From the NCBI RefSeq assembly GCF_900176345.1, contig NZ_FWXU01000009.1:62001-126000 (forward strand): a DNA stretch of 64,000 nt. Reading direction: 5' to 3'. This DNA is from Rhizobium sp. RU36D (GTDB lineage Bacteria > Pseudomonadota > Alphaproteobacteria > Rhizobiales > Rhizobiaceae). A program made the translations under genes and the position numbers. Numbering within the stretch: position 1 is the first letter of the stretch; every line of letters begins with the position of its first letter. The notes beneath the pieces are model-generated. The model was not told the DNA's origin. It searched no databases and worked only from the letters and a program-made list of their open reading frames with translations. Shown here piece by piece: positions 10,383 to 18,225 of this stretch.

Positions 10383-10892
10383 TCAGGCCGTGACTTTCAA
10401 GACAAGCGGCGTGTGGCCGGTCGCCTCAAGAAAGCGGATGAGGTCGGCTGACGCAAGCGACGTGGTCGCCTCGTTGGTAAGCGGATGGCAGTTGATGATC
10501 TCCTCCCGCATCAGATCGGCATCCAGCACGAAGGTCACGTTGTGACCGGTATCGTTGATGGCGCCGAGCGCTGTGACCGAACCGGGCGCGACGCCGAGAT
10601 ATTCCATCAGCTTCTCCGGCTTGCCGAAGGAGACCTTGCTGGCCGCACCGATGATGGTGTGCACCGTCTTCAGGTCGACCACGGCATGTTCCTCGACCGT
10701 CAGCAGGAAGAACTGGTCCTTCTTGTCCTTCACAAACAGGTTCTTGGTATGCCCGCCGGGAATCTCGTCGCGCAGCGCCACAGCTTCCGCCACCGTGAAC
10801 ACGGGCGGATGCGTCTTGGTCTGGTGCTTGATGGACAGGGAGTCCAGGAAGTGGAACAACGCTTCAGGGGTCTTGGGCGACTGGTCGGTCAT
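10383..10892 (-). CDS. prdX: Prolyl-tRNA editing protein (ProX/PrdX, YbaK domain)
   Basis: Trans-acting editing factor that hydrolyses mischarged Ala-tRNA(Pro). It has 169 residues. The YbaK fold is seen in KTHPPVFTVAEA, KNLFVKDKKDQFFLLTV (with the conserved lysine of the active pocket) and the closing NDTGHNVTFVLDADL. The ATG at 10892 is preceded by gagagaga; an upstream in-frame ATG would only add basic residues. It stands 70 bp upstream of cnoX on the same strand, so read-through is possible. Confidence 0.92.
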   Translation of the reverse strand: MTDQSPKTPEALFHFLDSLSIKHQTKTHPPVFTVAEAVALRDEIPGGHTKNLFVKDKKDQFFLLTVEEHAVVDLKTVHTIIGAASKVSFGKPEKLMEYLGVAPGSVTALGAINDTGHNVTFVLDADLMREEIINCHPLTNEATTSLASADLIRFLEATGHTPLVLKVTA

Positions 10893-11291
10893 ATCTCTCT
10901 CGGGTCTTTGGACGGGCACTTGGGTCAAACGCATGAAACGCAACAGCCAAGGCCAGAAATGGACGGCATCGAACTGGCTGCCGTGATAGTGCGGCCCGCC
11001 CCTCTTGGCAACGCGCAGCCATGCCTGAGGCGCGCAATCACGCGGCTGCGCCCGGCCTCCCTCACACCCACGCTGCCGGCTTCTTCCACGCCGACGACGA
11101 AAGGCGGCGCATGGACACAGGATTATCTTTTAGTGTCAGTTATTTATCCGATTTTCAGCGGCAAATTTGAAAATTTCTCCAATCAACCGTCATTTCGCTG
11201 TTGCATTTGAAAATGGTTTGGGCCATATAGCCCCCGTCGCCGCAAGCGGACGACCCACGATCCACCGACTACCCCCGGATCGCGGATATGA
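10893..11291 (+). other. Intergenic region with candidate tRNA-Gly promoter
   Basis: About 400 bp without a gene between prdX and tRNA-Gly. The first half is GC-rich and unremarkable; 11130-11225 is AT-rich and carries a direct repeat atttgaaaat (11164-11173 and 11205-11214). A possible promoter is TTGCAT at 11201-11206, a 17-bp spacer and ATATAG at 11224-11229, followed by a C-rich stretch like those of stringently controlled stable RNA genes. It would start transcription roughly 55 bp before the mature tRNA end. Confidence 0.4.
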
Positions 11292-11366
11292 GCGGGTGTA
11301 GCTCAGGGGTAGAGCACAACCTTGCCAAGGTTGGGGTCGGGCGTTCGAATCGCCTCACCCGCTCCA
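11292..11366 (+). tRNA. tRNA-Gly (GCC)
   Basis: Complete cloverleaf with encoded CCA. The acceptor stem gcgggtg pairs with cacccgc (11356-11362), and the anticodon stem caacc/ggttg encloses ttgccaa with anticodon GCC at 11324-11326. The D-arm gtagctcaggggtagagc and the T-loop gttcgaatc are standard. CCA is at 11364-11366. Confidence 0.97.
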
Positions 11367-11422
11367 GTTTTTCTCAACACGAACGAATTCTAATCCACAA
11401 CGCCAAATTGTTCGTGGCTCCC

Positions 11423-11878
11423 ATGCAGTCGAATCTCACGCGCAGAACTTTCAATGCCGCGGTTCTAGCCGGCTTCGCCGGCGGTTTGGTCGGCAGACCC
11501 ACAGCGCCCGCGTCAGCTGATGCGTTGACGCTTCTGGATTTTGCCATTGCAGGCGGACACTATCACGGGCTGGCCGCTACGATGTCAGACCTCATTTCAG
11601 GAGATCGACTTGAGCTGCGGCGCGAGGCCGACAATCCGCATGATCGCAATGCCATTGCGGTCTATCGGGCGTCTGTGAAACTTGGCTACATTCCACGCGC
11701 GGTCAACACGCCACTTGCGGCACTGATGGATGCGGGCCGCCAGATACGGGCCGATGTCGTGGGCTTTATCGACGGACGCGAAGAAAACCAGGAACACCTG
11801 GCATTCACCAGCTTCTCCAGTGGCGATCCGAAAATTCGTCTCTTTCTGGAAGCGCAGTCGATGCCTTCATCGACCTGA
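11423..11878 (+). CDS. HIRAN-domain protein with predicted Tat signal
   Basis: A 151-residue protein. The start at 11423 gives an N-terminus with TRRTF and a hydrophobic Ala/Gly stretch ending near PASADA, a twin-arginine type signal. The rest is a HIRAN domain: GGHYHGLAATMSDLISGDRL, READNPHDRNAIAVYR and KLGYIPRAVNTPLAAL are its typical strands. HIRAN domains are best known from HLTF/Rad5-type enzymes, where they bind DNA 3' ends, so an exported single-domain copy is unexpected. No ATPase or nuclease domain is attached. The gene begins 57 bp after tRNA-Gly and may use its transcript. The ribosome site is weak, so the exact start is not certain. Confidence 0.8.
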   Translation: MQSNLTRRTFNAAVLAGFAGGLVGRPTAPASADALTLLDFAIAGGHYHGLAATMSDLISGDRLELRREADNPHDRNAIAVYRASVKLGYIPRAVNTPLAALMDAGRQIRADVVGFIDGREENQEHLAFTSFSSGDPKIRLFLEAQSMPSST

Positions 11879-11890
11879 CCCTCTAAACAA

Positions 11891-11921
11891 AAAAAGCTCC
11901 GGCCTGCACCGGAGCTTTTTT
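11891..11921. terminator. Bidirectional terminator between HIRAN gene and carD
   Basis: The stem aaaaagctccgg/ccggagcttttt, with loop cctgca (11903-11908), has A and T tracts on its two sides. It can end both the HIRAN gene (plus) and carD (minus), which converge here. Confidence 0.88.
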
Positions 11922-11946
11922 CCATTCCAAACAACCACACCGCAGC

Positions 11947-12522
11947 TTATGCGGCTTCTTCCTGGGTGTCGTCTTCGTCGATAGTCTTGCCGCGCTTCGG
12001 GCCCTTCGCGAGATTGACCTCGACCAGGCGAACAGCTTCGGTTTCCGACATCTTGTTTACGGCGGCGATTTCGCGGGCCATGCGGTCGAGCGCTGCTTCA
12101 TAGAGTTGGCGCTCGGAATAAGACTGTTCCGGCTGGTTCTCGGCGCGGTAGAGATCGCGGACCACTTCGGCGATCGAGATCAGGTCGCCCGAATTGATCT
12201 TGGCATCGTATTCCTGGGCGCGGCGCGACCACATGGTGCGCTTCACGCGGGCCTTGCCCTGCACGACCTTCAGGGCGCGCTCGACGAAATCGGTTTCCGA
12301 CAGCTTGCGCATGCCGATCGCGACGGCCTTGGTCACCGGAACCTTGAGCCGCATCTTGTCCTTTTCGAAATCGATGACGAAAAGCTCCAGCTTCATGCCG
12401 GCCACTTCTTGCTCTTCGATTGCACTAATGGTACCCACGCCATGTGCCGGGTAGACGATTGCCTCACCGGTCTTGAAGCCCTGGCGTGTATTGGATTTCT
12501 TCTGCTGCTGCTGGGTCGTCAT
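11947..12522 (-). CDS. carD: CarD family transcriptional regulator
   Basis: RNA-polymerase-binding regulator that stabilises the open complex, notably at stable RNA promoters. It has 191 residues. The N-terminal RNAP-interacting Tudor-like domain is FKTGEAIVYPAHGVGTISAIEE...; the helical C-terminal DNA-binding part contains the conserved tryptophan in VKRTMWSRRAQEYDAKINSGD and then SYSERQLYEAALDRMAREIA. A short acidic tail closes the protein. The gene is alone on its transcript, ended by a shared terminator. In alphaproteobacteria CarD homologues act in starvation and stress adjustment. Confidence 0.93.
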   Translation of the reverse strand: MTTQQQQKKSNTRQGFKTGEAIVYPAHGVGTISAIEEQEVAGMKLELFVIDFEKDKMRLKVPVTKAVAIGMRKLSETDFVERALKVVQGKARVKRTMWSRRAQEYDAKINSGDLISIAEVVRDLYRAENQPEQSYSERQLYEAALDRMAREIAAVNKMSETEAVRLVEVNLAKGPKRGKTIDEDDTQEEAA

Positions 12523-12893
12523 ACGTTCTACAAACTCCCTGTTTGTTTCCGGCTGCCGCCGGCGCCGGGTCGATCAGGCCCGGATGAGACGGGGGAAAAC
12601 CGTCAGGTCACTCAAAGCTGGTCCGCACGGTAACGCGCAAACAAAACCCGCCGTTGCGACGGCGACACAAACACTGATGTCGCCTATGTCACCGATCTCG
12701 GAGGGTGGATTGTTTGCTTTCGTGATGGTTTAGGGCACGCAAATGCCACGATGTGGAACAGTTTCCGGACGCTATCACAAAAATAGGTGGAAATCAATAT
12801 TTTACTGCGCAGCTGCTCTACCTTCCTTAACGGAAGGCAGCCTGGCGCAAGCTTGACCTGTCCTGATTCGTCCGGGCGGGGCCTAACCGCCGA
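12523..12893. other. Intergenic region carD-fdxA
   Basis: 371 bp with no credible gene. It contains the carD promoter region and two small hairpins: GGCGAC at 12661-12666 with GTCGCC at 12679-12684, and ccttcc/ggaagg with a 5-nt loop at 12821-12837. Neither is followed by a clear T-tract in the direction of fdxA. I see nothing else supported. Confidence 0.4.
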
Positions 12894-13232
12894 TCAGTCG
12901 CCGGTGCCGGGATTGGGCGAGAAGAATTTCTCGAACTTGCCTTCCACACCGTCCATCTCGGCGGCTTCCGGCATGGCGTCGCGCTTGACCGTGATATTGG
13001 GCCAGATCTTCGAATATTCGGTGTTGATCTTCAGCCAGCTGTCAAGGCCCGGCTCGGTATCGGGCTTGATCGCCTCCGCCGGGCATTCCGGTTCGCAGAC
13101 GCCGCAATCGATGCATTCATCGGGATGGATGACGAGAAAGTTCTCGCCCTCGTAGAAACAGTCGACGGGACAAACCTCGACACAGTCGGTATACTTGCAG
13201 CGGATGCAGTTGTCGGTCACGACATAGGTCAT
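12894..13232 (-). CDS. fdxA: Ferredoxin FdxA ([3Fe-4S]/[4Fe-4S] type)
   Basis: Small 112-residue seven-iron ferredoxin for cytoplasmic electron transfer. The first cluster region has cysteines in [17 protein letters not shown] (C9, C12, C17, C21, C25), the second in [16 protein letters not shown]. The long C-terminal extension without cysteines ([21 protein letters not shown]...) is characteristic of the FdxA type of alphaproteobacteria. It is monocistronic here. I did not find the helicase or S4-domain genes that accompany it in some relatives. Confidence 0.95.
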   Translation of the reverse strand: MTYVVTDNCIRCKYTDCVEVCPVDCFYEGENFLVIHPDECIDCGVCEPECPAEAIKPDTEPGLDSWLKINTEYSKIWPNITVKRDAMPEAAEMDGVEGKFEKFFSPNPGTGD

Positions 13233-13381
13233 GCGGCACTCCAGAGATCATGCTTTCTTCGCAAAGGACCTGAGGCGGCTAGGGAGCCCATCCCTCTACG
13301 GCCCCCATTCTTCAATGGCGACAGGCCGCAGCGGCTGCTTTGCGGAGTTTGCGTTCGGACTTTGTCAGTTATTGTGTCCGC

Positions 13382-13420
13382 CCGGCTATAGCAAGGATAA
13401 ACAATCCTGAAAATAGCCGG
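13382..13420. repeat. Symmetric hairpin between galM and fdxA
   Basis: Perfect 8-bp arms CCGGCTAT (13382-13389) and ATAGCCGG (13413-13420) enclose a second 4-bp stem GGAT/ATCC (13395-13398, 13404-13407), with equal 5-nt internal loops on both sides. There is no T-tract, so it is not a standard terminator. It lies past the galM stop and upstream of the fdxA promoter region. Confidence 0.6.
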
Positions 13421-13515
13421 CAGCGAAACAGAATTTCCCCTGAAAACAGGTCGGGGTGCGGACCGCGGCTGAGTGCGCGTTTGAAGTCCCCGCCCTGCCG
13501 CTGCGACCTCGTGTC

Positions 13516-14535
13516 TCAGCTCTTGGAAAACACATAGTCGGTTTCCTGCCGCATCGTCTCGCCCGGCCGCAGCACCGCCTCGGGGAAGCCCGACTGGTTG
13601 ATCGCATCGGGCCAGACCTGGGTTTCCAGGCAGAAGCCGGCAAAGGCGCCGTAGCGTCGTCCGTCAAGCCCCGGCACCGGCACGGTCAGCTTGGCGCCGG
13701 TATAGACCTGCACGCCGGGTTCGGTGGTGCGCAGTTCCAGCACCACGCCGGATTGCTGGCTGCGCACCAGGCCCACGGAGCGCTTGGCCATGCGCTCGCC
13801 GGAGAAGCAGAAATTATGGTCATAGGCCACCTGGCGACCGGCTTCGAACCGCTTCATCGGCGCCATCACCCGGAAATCGAAGGCCGTGCCGGCCACGGGA
13901 CGGATTTCCCCCGTGGGTATCAACAGGTCATCGACCGGCAGATAGTGGTCGGCCGCCAGCATCATGTCATGGCCCAGCGCGTCGGCCGCGCCATCCAGGT
14001 TGAAATAGGAGTGCTGGCAGACATTGACCGGCGTCGGTGCGTCGGTCGTGGATTCGTACACCACCGAGAGCACGCCGCCCGGCAGCAGGCTGTAGGTCGC
14101 CGTCACCGAGACATTGCCGGGATAGCCCGCCCGGCCATCCGGATCGACCGTCTTCAGCGTCACGCTGTCAGCCTTGAGATCGGCAATGGTCCAGACCTGG
14201 CGCGCCAGCCCGTCGCTGCCACCGTGCAAATGGGTGACGCCGCGCTCGTTCAGCTCCAGTTGGTAGTCCCGGCCGTCGATCGTAAACCGCCCTGCCGCGA
14301 TGCGGTTGGCGCAGCGCCCCGGCGTGGCGCCAAAGAACGGCGAGTATTTGAGATAATCTTCCAGTGTGTCGAAGCCTAGCACCAGCGGCGGCTGATGGCC
14401 TTCCAGCCGCAGATCCTGAATGACGGCGCCCCAGGTGATGACCTTGGCGGTAAGCCCGCCACCGCTGATCGTCACCCGCTGAACGGCCTCGCCCTCAGGT
14501 GTCTGGCCAAAGCTTTCGATCTCAGGCTTGGTCAT
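13516..14535 (-). CDS. galM: Aldose 1-epimerase (galactose mutarotase)
   Basis: Interconverts alpha and beta anomers of hexoses in the cytoplasm. It has 339 residues from the ATG at 14535, which has gggaggat six bases upstream. Family motifs: WGAVIQDLRL, FFGATPGRCANRIAAGRF, THLHGGSDG (substrate histidine), PVNVCQHSYFNLDG (catalytic histidine) and the C-terminal ETQVWPDAINQSGFPEAVLRPGE with the catalytic glutamate. It is followed by fdxA at a distance and preceded by the VWA gene (about 100 bp), all on the minus strand. No sugar operon is adjacent, so the physiological sugar is unknown. Confidence 0.93.
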   Translation of the reverse strand: MTKPEIESFGQTPEGEAVQRVTISGGGLTAKVITWGAVIQDLRLEGHQPPLVLGFDTLEDYLKYSPFFGATPGRCANRIAAGRFTIDGRDYQLELNERGVTHLHGGSDGLARQVWTIADLKADSVTLKTVDPDGRAGYPGNVSVTATYSLLPGGVLSVVYESTTDAPTPVNVCQHSYFNLDGAADALGHDMMLAADHYLPVDDLLIPTGEIRPVAGTAFDFRVMAPMKRFEAGRQVAYDHNFCFSGERMAKRSVGLVRSQQSGVVLELRTTEPGVQVYTGAKLTVPVPGLDGRRYGAFAGFCLETQVWPDAINQSGFPEAVLRPGETMRQETDYVFSKS

Positions 14536-14634
14536 CGTGTATCCTCCCATGCAGCGCTTCTTTTCCGGTTGCGCCTTCATCCCACAGGTCACGTGGCCTG
14601 CCAATGGTCCCAGTCCGGAATCCTGCGGGCAGGA

Positions 14635-15819
14635 TCAGCGCGACAGCATCCGGGCGGCGTCTTCCAGGCCGCCAAGCGTCAAGGGAAACATCCGATCCCC
14701 CATCAGCCGGCGGATCAAGCCGACCGACATGGTGTGTTCCCAATAGTCGCGCGGCAGCGGATTGAGCCAGAGCGTCTTGCGGAAGTGACCCGTCAGCCTG
14801 TTGAGCCAGGCTTCGCCGGCTTCCGCGTTCCAGTGCTCGACCGAGCCGCCAGGCTGCACGATCTCATAGGGGCTCATCGAGGCATCGCCGACCAAGATCA
14901 CGCGATAATCCGGACCGTAGGTCCTGAGCAACTCGTCGGTAGCGATCACATCGGTGCGTCGGCGCCTGTTGTCCTTCCACACCCGCTCATAGAGGCAGTT
15001 GTGGAAGTAGAAGTAGTCCATGTGCTTGAATTCGGCCCGGGCGGCGGAAAACAGCTCCTCGACACCCCTGATGTGATCGTCCATCGAGCCGCCAATGTCG
15101 AAGAACATCAGGAGCTTCACCGCATTGCGCCGCTCCGGCCGGGTCTGCACGTCGAGATAGCCATGCTCGGCGGTGGAACGGATTGTGCCGCCAAGGTCGA
15201 ATTCCTCGGCCGCACCCTCGCGGACGTAGCGCCGCAGACGCCGGAGCGCCACCTTGATGTTGCGGGTGCCAAGCTCCACGCTGTCGTCGAGATTCTTGAA
15301 CTCGCGCCGGTCCCAGACCTTCACCGCCCGCCGGTGCCGGCTCTCATCCTGGCCGATGCGCACACCCTCGGGATTGTAGCCATAGGCACCGAAGGGCGAG
15401 GTGCCGGCCGTGCCGATCCATTTCGACCCGCCCTGGTGCCGGCCTTTCTGTTCGGCCAGCCGCTGCCGCAGCGTCTCCATCAGCTTGTCGAAACCGCCAA
15501 GGCTCTCGATCAGCTTCTTGTCGTCCTCACTCAAATGCTTCTCGGCGAGCTTGCGCAGCCAGTCCTCCGGGATTTCGGCCGTGCCCATGCCATCCTCGGG
15601 CTGGAGCGCGGACAAGCCCCGAAACACCTCGCCGAAGACGAGATCGAACCGGTCGATATGCCGCTCGTCCTTCACCAGGGCTGCACGCGCCAGGAAATAG
15701 AAGGCCTCGACGTCAAAATCGGCAATCCCCGCCTTCATGCCCTCCAGCAAGGACAGCAATTCACGCAGCGTCACGGGTATCTTGGCTTCGCGCAGCTTGA
15801 TGAAGAAGGGGATGAACAT
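14635..15819 (-). CDS. VWA-domain protein, CoxE-like
   Basis: A 394-residue protein with a CoxE-like VWA domain in its C-terminal half. The metal-ion-dependent adhesion site reads FFDIGGSMDD, a DxGGS variant common in this family instead of DxSxS. FYFHNCLYERVW and VILVGDASMSPYEI are the other typical strands. CoxE-like proteins work with MoxR AAA ATPases as chaperone pairs that insert metals or activate protein complexes. The matching MoxR gene lies 1.5 kb upstream on the same strand, separated by metA. The start at 15819 (MFIPFFIKLREAKIPVTL) is the usual family N-terminus. The client protein is unknown. Confidence 0.88.
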   Translation of the reverse strand: MFIPFFIKLREAKIPVTLRELLSLLEGMKAGIADFDVEAFYFLARAALVKDERHIDRFDLVFGEVFRGLSALQPEDGMGTAEIPEDWLRKLAEKHLSEDDKKLIESLGGFDKLMETLRQRLAEQKGRHQGGSKWIGTAGTSPFGAYGYNPEGVRIGQDESRHRRAVKVWDRREFKNLDDSVELGTRNIKVALRRLRRYVREGAAEEFDLGGTIRSTAEHGYLDVQTRPERRNAVKLLMFFDIGGSMDDHIRGVEELFSAARAEFKHMDYFYFHNCLYERVWKDNRRRRTDVIATDELLRTYGPDYRVILVGDASMSPYEIVQPGGSVEHWNAEAGEAWLNRLTGHFRKTLWLNPLPRDYWEHTMSVGLIRRLMGDRMFPLTLGGLEDAARMLSR

Positions 15820-15905
15820 GGTGCTATTCTTTCCCGAACGGCCAGAGCATCGCAAGGTGATTTAACAGGCCAGAAACCGGTCTGCATCGGGCAAACCCGT
15901 TTGCC

Positions 15906-16015
15906 GTCATGCGGGACTTGATCCGGCATCCAGCCATCGCGCGTCTGCGCGATGAAGAGAGTCTTTTGCGATCAAAGACTTGATCGCGCTGGATTCCGGC
16001 ATTCGCCGGAATGAC
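15906..16015. repeat. Mosaic palindromic repeat (110 bp)
   Basis: The left end gtcatgcgggacttgatccgg...catccag and the right end ctggattccggcattcgccggaatgac are inverted relatives, enclosing cgatcaaagacttgatcg, itself a palindrome. Such gtcat..ccggcatccag elements are dispersed in many alphaproteobacterial genomes. It fills the gap between metA and the VWA gene and has no coding potential. Confidence 0.75.
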
Positions 16016-16093
16016 GCGTGGTAAATGGCACAGCCACAAAATGCAACTCGCCAAACCGAAAAGCCCTGCTTGGCGAGCCCGGAACCCGCGCCC

Positions 16094-17038
16094 TCAAGCC
16101 GCCTCAACCCGTCCCTGCGACGGCAAGCCGATATCGGCGATGTCATAGGGCGTGGTCTGGTAGATCTCGTTGATCCAGTTGCCGAAGAACAGATGGGCGT
16201 GGCTGCGCCAGCGGTTCTGCGGCTGCAGTGCCGGGTCGTTATGCGGGAAATAATTATGCGGCATCTTGATCGGGATGCCGGCATTCACATCCCGGAAGTA
16301 TTCGTCCGCCAGCGAGGTCGAATCATATTCCACGTGGTTGAACATATAGAGCCGGTTGCCGCGCTTCTCATGCACGAGGCACACGCCCATCTCGTCGGAT
16401 TCCATCAGGATTTCGAGGTCTGGTACTTTCTCGATATCGGCGCGGCGCACCTCCGTCCAGCGCGACACCGGCACCTGGAAATCATCCGAAAAGCCGTTGA
16501 GGTAGACCGAGGAGGGCTTGAGGTTGCGGTGGCGATAGACGCCGAAGGCCTTCTGCTTCAACGCGTGCTTCGGCACCTTGTGGAAGTGATAGATCGCCGC
16601 CATGCCGCCCCAGCAGACATTCAGCGTCGAATGGACATTGGTCTCAGTCCAATCGAAGATCTGCCGCATCTCGTCCCAATAGGTCACGTCCTCATAAGGC
16701 AGCGTCTCGACCGGTGCACCGGTGATGATGAAACCGTCGAACTTGCGGTGCTTCACCTCTTCCCAGGTCTGGTAATAGGCCAGCAGATGCTCTTCCGAGG
16801 TGTTCTTGGCCTTGTGGGCGCCGACCCGCACCAGCGAGAATTCCACCTGCAGCGGCGAGGCGCCGATCAGGCGCGCCATCTGGATCTCGGTCTTGATCTT
16901 GTTGGGCATGAGGTTCAAGAGCCCGATCTGCAGCGGACGGATATCCTGCCGGATAGCCGCCGTCTCGGTCATCACCCGCACGCCCTCGTGAACCAGGGTT
17001 TCGAATGCAGGCAGGGTATCGGGTATCTTGATCGGCAT
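16094..17038 (-). CDS. metA: Homoserine O-acyltransferase MetA (probably acetyl-CoA type)
   Basis: First committed step of methionine synthesis, acylating L-homoserine. It has 314 residues with the glutamine-amidotransferase-like fold: catalytic Cys142 in [12 protein letters not shown], and the His/Glu pair in [17 protein letters not shown]. Position 111, which reads Gly in E. coli succinyltransferase and Glu in characterised acetyltransferases, is Glu here (TGAPVETLP), so acetyl-CoA is the likely donor despite the metA name. The ATG at 17038 follows ggggaaagagag. A SAM-II aptamer and an intrinsic terminator lie directly upstream, implying repression when S-adenosylmethionine is abundant. Confidence 0.95.
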   Translation of the reverse strand: MPIKIPDTLPAFETLVHEGVRVMTETAAIRQDIRPLQIGLLNLMPNKIKTEIQMARLIGASPLQVEFSLVRVGAHKAKNTSEEHLLAYYQTWEEVKHRKFDGFIITGAPVETLPYEDVTYWDEMRQIFDWTETNVHSTLNVCWGGMAAIYHFHKVPKHALKQKAFGVYRHRNLKPSSVYLNGFSDDFQVPVSRWTEVRRADIEKVPDLEILMESDEMGVCLVHEKRGNRLYMFNHVEYDSTSLADEYFRDVNAGIPIKMPHNYFPHNDPALQPQNRWRSHAHLFFGNWINEIYQTTPYDIADIGLPSQGRVEAA

Positions 17039-17076
17039 CGTCGTCTCTCTTTCCCCGCGACACGACCAGCTCGCGG

Positions 17077-17111
17077 AAAACAAAAAACCGGCCGCGAAAA
17101 TCGCAACCGGT
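17077..17111 (-). terminator. Riboswitch-controlled terminator in the metA leader
   Basis: On the minus strand an 11-bp stem (accggttgcga / tcgcggccggt, two G-T pairs, 3-nt loop; 17087-17111) is followed by tttttgtttt (17077-17086). It lies between the SAM-II aptamer and the metA start, so it is the probable expression platform. Confidence 0.85.
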
Positions 17112-17137
17112 CCCAGGACATTTGATCTGTTCCTCGG

Positions 17138-17192
17138 CCCATTTAGCGATTTGTTTAACGTGGCTGCAAGCCGGCCGGCCAAATCACCACAG
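17138..17192 (-). promoter_or_regulatory. SAM-II riboswitch aptamer upstream of metA
   Basis: On the minus strand the sequence runs tgTGATTTGG, a GC-rich stem, GCTTGCAGCCACGTTAAA, then AAATCGCTAAA. These are the conserved blocks of the SAM-II pseudoknot class, first described upstream of metA in Agrobacterium relatives. The aptamer is compact (about 55 nt) and located 100 nt upstream of metA. SAM binding is expected to favour the downstream terminator. Confidence 0.93.
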
Positions 17193-17279
17193 ACCCGATC
17201 TCATACGCCCAAAGGCCCGAAAGGGCAAGCCGCATAACATGCTGCACTGCCGCTCCCGCCGTTTAAGATTAGCAAATCC

Positions 17280-18119
17280 TCAATTTCCCCGCCGCGCCAT
17301 GAAGGCCAGCCGTTCGAACAGATGCACGTCCTGCTCGTTCTTCAACAGCGCGCCATGCAGCTTCGGCAGCATCTGCTTGGGATCGGTCTTGAGATCGGCA
17401 GGATCCACGTCCTCGGCCACCAGCAGCCGGATCCAGTCCAGCGCTTCAGAAGTCGATGGCCGCTTCTTCAGCCCCGGCGTCTCGCGGATCTCGTAGAAGC
17501 GCGTCAGTGCGCTCCTCACCAGCGCCTGCTTGATACCGGGATAATGCACGTCGACGATGCGGGCCAGCGTCTCCGCATCAGGAAAGCGGATATAGTGGAA
17601 GAAGCAGCGGCGCAGGAAGGCGTCCGGCAGCTCCTTCTCGTTGTTTGACGTGATGATGACGATCGGCCTCACCTTCGCAGTCACCGTCTCGCCGGTCTCG
17701 TAGACATGGAATTCCATCCGGTCGAGTTCCTGCAACAGGTCGTTGGGAAACTCGATATCGGCCTTGTCGATCTCATCGATCAGCAGAACGACCTTCTTCT
17801 CGGACTGAAACGCCTGCCACAGCTTGCCCTTGCGGATATAGTTGGCGACATCGTTGACGCGCGCGTCTCCCAATTGGCTGTCGCGCAGCCGCGATACGGC
17901 ATCATATTCGTAAAGCCCCTGCTGTGCCTTGGTGGTCGACTTCACGTTCCACTCGATCATGTCGAGGCCGAGTGCCGCCGCCACTTGGCGCGCCAGTTCC
18001 GTCTTGCCCGTGCCGGGCTCGCCCTTCACCAGCAATGGCCGCTCCAGCCGGATGGCGGCATTCACCGCGATCATCAGGTCCTTGTCGGCGACATAGTCGG
18101 CGGTGCCTTCGAACTGCAT
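17280..18119 (-). CDS. MoxR-family AAA+ ATPase
   Basis: A 279-residue AAA+ ATPase. Walker A is GEPGTGKTE, Walker B VVLLIDEIDKAD, sensor 1 IVIITSNNEKELPDAF, and the arginine finger region LRRCFFHYIRFPD. The ATG at 18119 follows gggaagaaaa. MoxR proteins of this CoxD-like type act with CoxE-like VWA proteins to remodel or metallate client complexes; the VWA gene is downstream beyond metA on the same strand. Because a riboswitch and terminator sit between moxR and metA, transcription from moxR into metA should be largely blocked, and the two partners are probably expressed from separate promoters. Confidence 0.92.
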   Translation of the reverse strand: MQFEGTADYVADKDLMIAVNAAIRLERPLLVKGEPGTGKTELARQVAAALGLDMIEWNVKSTTKAQQGLYEYDAVSRLRDSQLGDARVNDVANYIRKGKLWQAFQSEKKVVLLIDEIDKADIEFPNDLLQELDRMEFHVYETGETVTAKVRPIVIITSNNEKELPDAFLRRCFFHYIRFPDAETLARIVDVHYPGIKQALVRSALTRFYEIRETPGLKKRPSTSEALDWIRLLVAEDVDPADLKTDPKQMLPKLHGALLKNEQDVHLFERLAFMARRGN

Positions 18120-18225
18120 GCTTTTCTTCCCGTTCATCTCCAGCCGGAAGGTAAAGGGGCCGGCCGCGCCGCGCAACCCGCTTCACCCTTTCCCTTTTTG
18201 GGCAAGATGCGCTATGGGCAGGCGC

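Noticed and set aside
18120..18225. TPP riboswitch before the thiamine pyrophosphokinase gene
   Set aside because: The 106-bp gap is too short and lacks the conserved ctgaga block.
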